From: Cheiracanthium punctorium
Taxonomy: Eukaryota > Arthropoda > Arachnida > Araneae > Cheiracanthiidae
Assembly: GCA_038373885.1 (NCBI GenBank)
Contig: JAWZYV010013274.1
Coordinates: 434,001 to 498,000 of the forward strand
Length of the DNA stretch: 64,000 bases
Direction: 5' to 3'
Part shown: positions 57,890 to 64,000 of the stretch, piece after piece
Position numbering within the stretch: position 1 is the first letter of the stretch
How the letters are laid out: each line of letters opens with the position of its first letter
Position numbers and translations under genes: made by a program
Notes under the pieces: generated by a model
The model's database searches: none
What the model was told of the DNA's origin: nothing
What the model saw: the letters and a program-made list of their open reading frames with translations, nothing else

Positions 57890-58170
57890 GTAGTTATCAG
57901 TCTGTACGCCAAAGTCTTATCAGTCTGTTTCGGCCGAAAAAATTTCGATTTCATCTGCAGAAGTCCACACACAATGCCGTAGGCTACCCTACTAGCAATT
58001 TTGCTCGGCCTACCACCGGCCACGCAGCCAGCCGATGACGGCCCGAGCAAAATTGCTAGTAGGGTAGTGAGTCGCAGAAAAGTTATCCACTTTTCTGCGA
58101 ATCTGTGAGTGAATTTCTGCTGATGAAGATCGATAGTTTTTTGGTCGAAACGCGTGTACCGACTGATAAG
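57890..58170. mobile_element. Nested fold-back element with hammerhead-like core words
   Basis: The outer arms 57916-57962 and 58115-58170 are imperfect reverse complements (both bounded by CTTATCAGTC/GACTGATAAG). The inner arms CTACCCTACTAGCAATTTTG-CTCGG and its complement (57984-58008 and 58042-58066) are perfect over about 25 bp. A further perfect hairpin, CGCAGAAAAG/CTTTTCTGCG with a 7-nt loop, lies at 58073-58099. The right arm carries CTGATGA (58118) and GGTCGAAAC (58143), the two core words of hammerhead ribozymes. However, the sequences that should form stem I do not pair, so a working ribozyme is not supported. Confidence 0.7.
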
Positions 58171-58248
58171 TATATTTTTTGTGTGTTATTTTACAAATAT
58201 TTAAATATTTCATATTTTAAACACTTGTTTCTTTTTGAGTGTTTTTTT

Positions 58249-58330
58249 GTTAGTCTATACATATATATACATTGTTAGTCTATACATATACGTTAGTCTA
58301 TACATATATTTGTTAGCCTATACATATAAA
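58249..58330. repeat. Short tandem repeat GTTAGTCTATACATATA
   Basis: Four imperfect units of about 20-24 bp, the last with GCC for GTC. Confidence 0.9.
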
Positions 58331-58479
58331 ACACGTTGAACTTTTCGATTAACGTATGGATATTATTGACTATTGCATTGCATAAGTAATAAAGAAGAAA
58401 ATAAAAACAATCACCAGTGTCTGATCATAGACTTCTAATACGGTACACTAATTCTAATACAGCTTATCCTATGGCCAAT

Positions 58480-58750
58480 ACATATGTAGTGCAATAACAA
58501 GGATGCGCCACGTGACTATTAGACTGCAGCCAGCTTGAGACAGTCATTGCTCTTTTGGCACCATTATGGGGGGAAATAATCCTTAAGAGCTGTGGCTTTT
58601 AATCATGGGCATCTATTACTGTAGACAGCGCATCCTACTGCGCAGATATGCAGCACAGTAATAAGGATACGTCACGTGACTATTTGACTGAGGTGATAGT
58701 TATCTACCAGGTTGCCGGATGCGCCGTCTATTGCATTAGATGTCTACGTG
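58480..58750. mobile_element. Composite of direct and inverted GGATGCGCC repeats
   Basis: GGCATCTATTACTGTAGACA plus GCGCATCC (58608-58635) is mirrored by GGATGCGCCGTCTATTGCAT plus TAGATGTC (58717-58744). Separately, GTAGTGCAATAACAAGGATG plus CGCCACGTGACTATT (58486-58520) recurs directly at about 58650-58685 as AGTAATAAGGATACGTCACG plus TGACTATT. Likely a small inverted-repeat element inserted next to, or carrying, a partial duplication of itself. Confidence 0.6.
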
Positions 58751-59681
58751 CCTGATATTTTAGGTTACAATCATTTCGAAGTAATTATCAGTACAATATT
58801 AATTGACCTATAAGCTCGCAAATGTGCTTGATCTAAGTGGCAATTTGCATATGCTGTGTTACAAAATTATGTTTTGGTGTACATAATAGTAGAGCTTTGT
58901 ATTCTGCTAATCTTAGTAAAAAAATCTACTGTATTTCCTTCTTAATGCTCAGAATGCATGGGAGCATTACAAATCCATTTTTAATGCTTAGATTCTGCTA
59001 TCTGTTGCAACAGACGTCCGTGCAACTTCTCCATAAACACTCTATATAAATAATATATATATATATACATACACCCACACATGCCTAAATAAATAAAGAA
59101 GAAATACTGAAATATGCAAGAAGAACTGCTTTTTTTAAAACAACTTTTTTTGAGAAGAAAGTATCTTTACTTCTACTTGAATACATACTCACTCATCGGA
59201 GTGTCTCTGCATCTTAACCGCAGATGCTAATAATGATATTTGACTCAAGAGACATCATGATACCATCATCTTGTAATTCCATTTGCCAGACTCTTCCCCA
59301 GCTACCTCCTGGAGCAAGATGTCCCTTATCTGTCATCTGCGGAATAGCTTCCTGTAACCGCAGAAAAGTGATATTTTTTGCTCTTCTTGGGCGAGAAAAT
59401 ATCTTGATAGTGGTTCCGGGAGGTTTCGAGATGTTTAGTGCTCAGAAAGTAAAAAAAATAAAACACGATAACTTTTCTTTGGAATATTTCTTTTGTGGTT
59501 TCTTCATACTATTTTCAATACCGAAGCCTTGGAATTCAATAAAAAAGGAATGTATTTTTTAAAGGAATTCCTCTAAATCTCTATAAATCAAATAATTAAC
59601 GAATAAATAATTAGAATTTATCTTCACAAATCTTAAGAAACTTGTCTTAGTAAAAGCCGTTCAAAAGTCCTCCCAGATGAA
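58751..59681. other. AT-rich stretch, nothing supported
   Basis: A 112-aa frame at 59224-59562 (GC-richer at 59280-59440) has no recognisable domain; its last third is AT-driven. A short TA microsatellite at about 59050-59068. Confidence 0.35.
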
Positions 59682-59947
59682 AGTGTAATTGAAGGGTCTA
59701 CGGGAAGAACGATGATAGTACAATACAGCTGATTCTCCAAAAAGTGAAAGACGCACGGGACTTTCATCGTTCTTCCCCAGTAAACTGTATCTTTGGGCTA
59801 TCTTTTCAGTGGATTCTCATCGTTCTTTCCCCTTATGGATTAAGGATATTAATAGTGCCACTAATGAACAACAGAATGCAGTAGAAACCTCAACATTGAC
59901 GAAAAGTGGACTCTCGTCGTTCTTCCCGTGGACCCTGCAATTGTGTA
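59682..59947. mobile_element. Inverted-repeat element with repeated ATCGTTCTTCCC
   Basis: The left end TGTAATTGAAGGGTCTACGG plus GAAGAACGATGATAG is mirrored by CTCTCGTCGTTCTTCCCG plus TGGACCCTGCAATTGTGTA, about 37 bp per arm. The TTTCATCGTTCTTCCCC word recurs twice more inside (about 59762 and 59817). About 266 bp, non-coding. No clear target duplication. Confidence 0.75.
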
Positions 59948-60164
59948 TGACAAAAGACTAATTTGTCTTAAGCGCGTTCTTTTCTCGCGCCCATAAGATC
60001 TCCATCTTCATTGGCCTCCATAGTATGTGTCTAAGTGAAACCTTGTATTTTCATTACACTTATAGAAGGAATATGGTAAAGGCTGCAGTGAGTCTAACCC
60101 TAATAAAGTTTTTTTTTAATACATCGAATTAATGCTTTTCTTTTTCTTAAATAACGGGTGGACA
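59948..60164. other. Unassigned stretch
   Basis: No gene; a T9 run near 60111. Confidence 0.4.
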
Positions 60165-60350
60165 CTTGCGGATTAGGCATTCGCCCCTACAACGGCCCAA
60201 AGACATTAGACATTCTATTACGGTAGCACCCAATAGGCGGTCAGCATTATCCGTTATGAAGGAACGGACAAGCTAACACCCAAGCTGGGAATCGAACAAT
60301 GACCCAAGGCGTGATAGAATGGTTCTGTAGCCACTACGCTGCCTGTGCAA
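60165..60350 (-). mobile_element. tRNA-derived SINE, family 2, copy 2
   Basis: On the minus strand from about 60350: GCACAGGCAGCGTAGTGGCT, then CATTCTATCACGCCTTGGGT, then TGTTCGATTCC, a near-perfect B box. The CATTCTATCACGCCTTGGGT word is identical to that of the copy at 14650-14780. The body continues GGTGTTAGCTTGTCCGTTCC and beyond. GC-richer than its flanks. Confidence 0.65.
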
Positions 60351-62314
60351 CATCGATTTAATGTTCCCTTAGTGCAGTGGTGAGCTATTAAAATGCTTAA
60401 ACACATGTTGTTGTAGCTCTCATGCATTAGAGTAGTGATAAATCATTCATTTACTTCTAAGATAATTGCCCCATGAGTTCTCACGCCTTTTCCGTTTTTC
60501 GTTCTGTCTTCATATAACACGGGAAAAAGTGGAGATACATTAATATCCTTATATTACATAGAATGCAAATCAACACTTGATGAATGTTACAGATAAAGCT
60601 GAAAATAAAACGACATAATAAACAAATTATCATAAATGCATCACAAAAGCGCTGTACGAAAATAGATTATTATAAGGCAGTTACACAGAAAAGGGGTCGC
60701 AGGTGAGCAATGAGTTCATATGGTCAAATCCTACAATTGAAAAACATTAACTACACGTCCTAAATAAAAATAATAATAATGTAAACATTCGATATAGATG
60801 TGTAAGTTTAAAATTTTCCTGGACAGGCGTTGTGTACAAAGAGTGTATCAGCCATATGCTATCAACGATTGCTACTCGATAACATGAAATCCATGCCGTC
60901 GCGGAATATTATTCCTCACAGAACGTTTGCTATCCAAGTCCAAAATCTGCAACATACCACGGTTTTCTGTTGTTTGCATTCGAATGTCAGTTATCAATTA
61001 AAAAAATTGAGGGATTTTAGCTAAAACGGTCTATGTTTAAAAATAAATATAATAGTAATAACACTAGAGATGCCCTCTAGAGTTTTTCAAATTTATATTC
61101 AAGCAATATAAATAGCTATAAGAAAATACAAAACTAACTTAATCTAACAAAAACTTCAAAAACGGAATATTACGTAAGCAGTTTTATTTTTATTGTTTTT
61201 GTGAAAGGCTTTTATTTTCATTAAAATTGCATACAAAGGGATAAATAGAAAATGAACTATTTTAGAAGTATTTATTTTAATGTTTTCAAACTTGTAAATA
61301 TTCATGTACTAATTTGCAAAGTACGAAATTGGAATTAGCAGCGTGAAAGGGGTAGGGAGGTAGAAAACCTTAAAAGATGAACATCATAATTAAATAATTA
61401 CGCATTCATTCAGAAAATAAAACAAACAATGAATCACGTGTTTCATTATCTTTTGACTTCATTATTAATTCAAATTCTTTGGATGTCTTGGTAAGTTTCT
61501 TTCAATCTATTGTGGAACGTGAAATTTCGGAAAAAATGTGAATATTTAAGCAAATATTATTTTTTACAATGCGGAACTATGATTAAATTTGAAACTGATG
61601 TTTATTTTAATATTTTTCTGAGACTAATTTTAGAAAGGAACAAAAAAGTCGAAAAAGTAATACTGTAATGCTTTATTTATATACAAGTTAAAATATTTAA
61701 TCAAACGCTTTTTTCATGATTACCTCCAACGTCTTATTATTAAAGACATGGTTCACTTTTTTATAATCAAATGTATTTTAAAAGCTAATTTTTAAGAATG
61801 TTTATTTAAAACATTCTATATTTTTTACATTGTTGCGTATAATAAAAATCACACAGAATGGAATAAAGCAACTGACCGTTAATGTTGAATAAGCATTAAA
61901 GTGTTAATTTTTCGTTATACAAATTGCTTTTTTTTGGAGAAGGTTTTTTTTCTACTTTTTACTTAAGAAATTATAAAATATCTGACTGCTAGTGACATTT
62001 CCTTTTTAACTAGCATTAAAATAAATATTACTTTATTTTAATAAAATTCTAGATCATTTTTATAAACATTTCTGTGTTATTATAGTTAGTGTATTTTGAA
62101 TAATGGGGTCACACATATCTATATGTGCAAAATAAGCCATAACCAGAAACTAGAAGTTATTTTGCATGGTTGCCGATTGTTAAAAATACAAATATTTGGC
62201 ATAGAATTATAGCATGAACCATCTAACATTTAAAAAAAAATTTAAAGCTTTGGCTATAGGTTCTAAAGTAATACATTTTAACTCTTTAGTTCTAAAAAAT
62301 TACGATGGTTAATT
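60351..62314. other. AT-rich stretch, nothing recognised
   Basis: A 64-aa frame at 60830-61024 has no motif. No repeats noticed. Confidence 0.45.
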
Positions 62315-63540
62315 GCACCAGTAATTGACACTTTGTGAAATAATTTATTATAATATGCTGCTATTTCTGAAGTGCAATCGAATAGTTTTATCTAGTCCAT
62401 CCTATTCTAGTCTATCCAATTTAGATATTCGTCTTCTATTTTTTTAACCCCCAGAAGACTCTAGATACAAAAATTTTTGAACCAGAATTTTTATGATACA
62501 GAAATTGAGACTTTAAACTCAGTTCTAAAAAAAGTCTGATTATCAGCAGTTGGCTTTATACTGAAAATAAAGATTAGTTCAGTTTAAACCTGTTTCTATT
62601 TGAAGTACATTTCTGTTTTAGAAATCATTTTAAACTGAATTGTATCAAATAATAACACATTAAATATGTCTGTAGAGGTTTTCCTAATAAATAAACTTAT
62701 TTATTTATTTAAGATGGAATGTCAATTATTTGGTAAAACTATTTGATTTGATCAATAATTGGCACGCATGTCAGTCGATGGTGTTTCGGTCAAGTTCATG
62801 ATAATTTCAGAAAATTTCTAAGAAATGCAGCGGATAACTATTTATAAAGATAATTTTTTGAATATACAGGATGTCCCAAAATGGTGGTAAAACGCTTCAA
62901 TTATTTATGTATTGGAATTAAGTGGGCAATGTGTAAATTGAAAACAGTGTTCAAAATAAGGTAGGAAAAAAACACTTGGGTAAACGCACCAGTTACTCAC
63001 ACTTTGCCAGATAATATATTGTTATAAGCTTTTATTTCAGAACTTTTATTTTCTAGGTGTTATCCTATTATTTTCTAGGTGTAGTTGGTGCTATCTAGTA
63101 CCAACTTAGATACTTATATTCAATTTTATGCAACTTTTTTTTATCTTCAGGGGTTCTAGATATCAAAATTTAAGATTTTAAACTCAGTGCTAAAAAAACT
63201 CTCATTCTCAGCTGGTTTAATGCTGAAATTATGTTTTCATTTTGAATCTGTTTCTATTTGAAGCATATTTCTTTTCAGAAATGAATTTAAATTCAATTGT
63301 ATACGATAACAGTATATAAAATGCTTCTGTACATAAAATGTTTTTACTTAATGCATTATTAATTACATTGATTTTTTTCATCTTTCTATGACAATAGTTT
63401 TTGGATAATTGAAAAATATTTATATTTTTATAAATATACATGATCATATCCTACTGAAGGTTTTTATCTTATGTGAAAGTGGTATTATCAGGGTAGGGTA
63501 TTTGCACCAGTAATTGACACTTTAGGAGCAATATAAGAAT
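62315..63540. repeat. Local tandem duplication, two copies plus a third start
   Basis: GCACCAGTAATTGACACTTT begins at 62315 and 63504, and a variant (GCACCAGTTACTCACACTTT) begins at 62986. About 350 bp after the first two starts align in order: TCTAGATA, TTTAAACTCAGT, CTAAAAAAA-CT, CTGTTTCTATTTGAAG, ATTCAATTGTAT-like. Offsets 671 and 518 bp. Diverged, non-coding. Confidence 0.8.
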
Positions 63541-64000
63541 TAACTATTAAAAGCTTAGTCAAATGAAGATGTATGGTGACTGGTTTAATCTGTGCTTCTC
63601 GTAGGGAAAGTGGGTCCCAAAACTCCTGATATTTTTACTGTATTCTTTTAGCTTTGAGTTCATTTTAGTGAAGTTTTAACTATTTTTTTATTTCATGCCT
63701 AAGTTGTTTTTTTACATGCAGTTTATTTGTACTGCAATCGTTGTCGGCCCCCTAACATTCATCCTGATATGCACTGGTCATATTCGCATTTCATTACGAT
63801 AAAAATACATCAGTAGAATGTGTAAATTTAAAAAGTTCTTTTTTACATTGATGAAAATGAAGAGGATGGCCTCAAAGTTTTATATTAATACCTTTTCCAC
63901 TTTATTAATACTCTATTTGAATAATTTGTAATAATATAAATTTGGACATAAAAAAACATGTGAACTATTTTGTAAAAACATTCCAAACAAAGTATAACTT
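63541..64000. other. AT-rich stretch, nothing recognised
   Basis: Runs to the right edge without a recognisable feature. Whether the third copy of the preceding repeat continues is unclear. Confidence 0.4.

Noticed and set aside
58115..58170. Active hammerhead ribozyme
   Set aside because: Core words are present, but the strands needed for stem I do not pair and stem III would be only two base pairs.
59224..59562. 112-aa frame as a gene
   Set aside because: No domain, codon use drifts with local composition, and there is no start or promoter context.

Overview
This 64 kb window looks like gene-poor, AT-rich (roughly 30% GC by eye) animal nuclear DNA. I could not support any protein-coding gene, rRNA or functional tRNA gene. 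The longest open frames (112-144 aa) are either by-products of a tandem repeat or of a length expected by chance in 64 kb of such sequence. What can be read is a dense record of satellite DNA, fold-back and terminal-inverted-repeat (TIR) elements, tRNA-derived SINEs, LINE-like tails and old local duplications. The mix suggests an arthropod, possibly an arachnid, but the sequence does not prove this; the window could be one large intron or an intergenic desert.

Layout. 1-2150 is a homogeneous 146-bp satellite (15 visible units) that continues out of the left edge. It runs directly into a large palindromic element. The left arm (about 2030-2836) and right arm (about 4850-6349) are inverted copies of each other around a 2 kb centre without a transposase, and the right arm ends in a single inverted satellite unit. 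The arms carry concentric inverted GGTGACC-type ends. Comparing the arms exposes two later insertions in the right arm: a 327-bp hAT-like MITE with an exact 8-bp target duplication (the left arm keeps the empty site), and a 382-bp insert with near-identical 11-bp TIRs. Tc1-like and GGCGTAGCC-type small elements lie in the centre and just outside.

From 6.4 to 14.8 kb there is a mosaic: small GC-rich inverted-repeat elements, a dispersed repeat with 16-bp tandem copies, a tRNA-derived SINE with target duplications, LINE-like tails, another 1.7 units of the 146-bp repeat (10268-10518), and two GC-richer blocks (11.05-11.85 and 13.8-14.47 kb). From 14.8 to 64 kb the sequence is mostly featureless AT-rich DNA broken by long inverted repeats (21.2-21.9, 25.9-26.1, 41.2-41.5, 57.9-58.2, 58.6-58.7, 59.7-59.9 kb), a pogo-like MITE (39.6 kb), a 173-bp minisatellite (43.2-43.9 kb), local duplications (24.3, 31.2-32.0, 37.7/38.5, 62.3-63.5 kb), microsatellites and a few GC-richer unique blocks that are the best remaining places for regulatory DNA or exons.

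The most interesting system is the satellite/fold-back composite at the left end. The satellite monomer is part of the terminal sequence of a fold-back transposon and has been amplified to at least 15 units in one arm but not in the other. This parallels the published Tetris fold-back element of Drosophila virilis, whose terminal repeats seeded a satellite.
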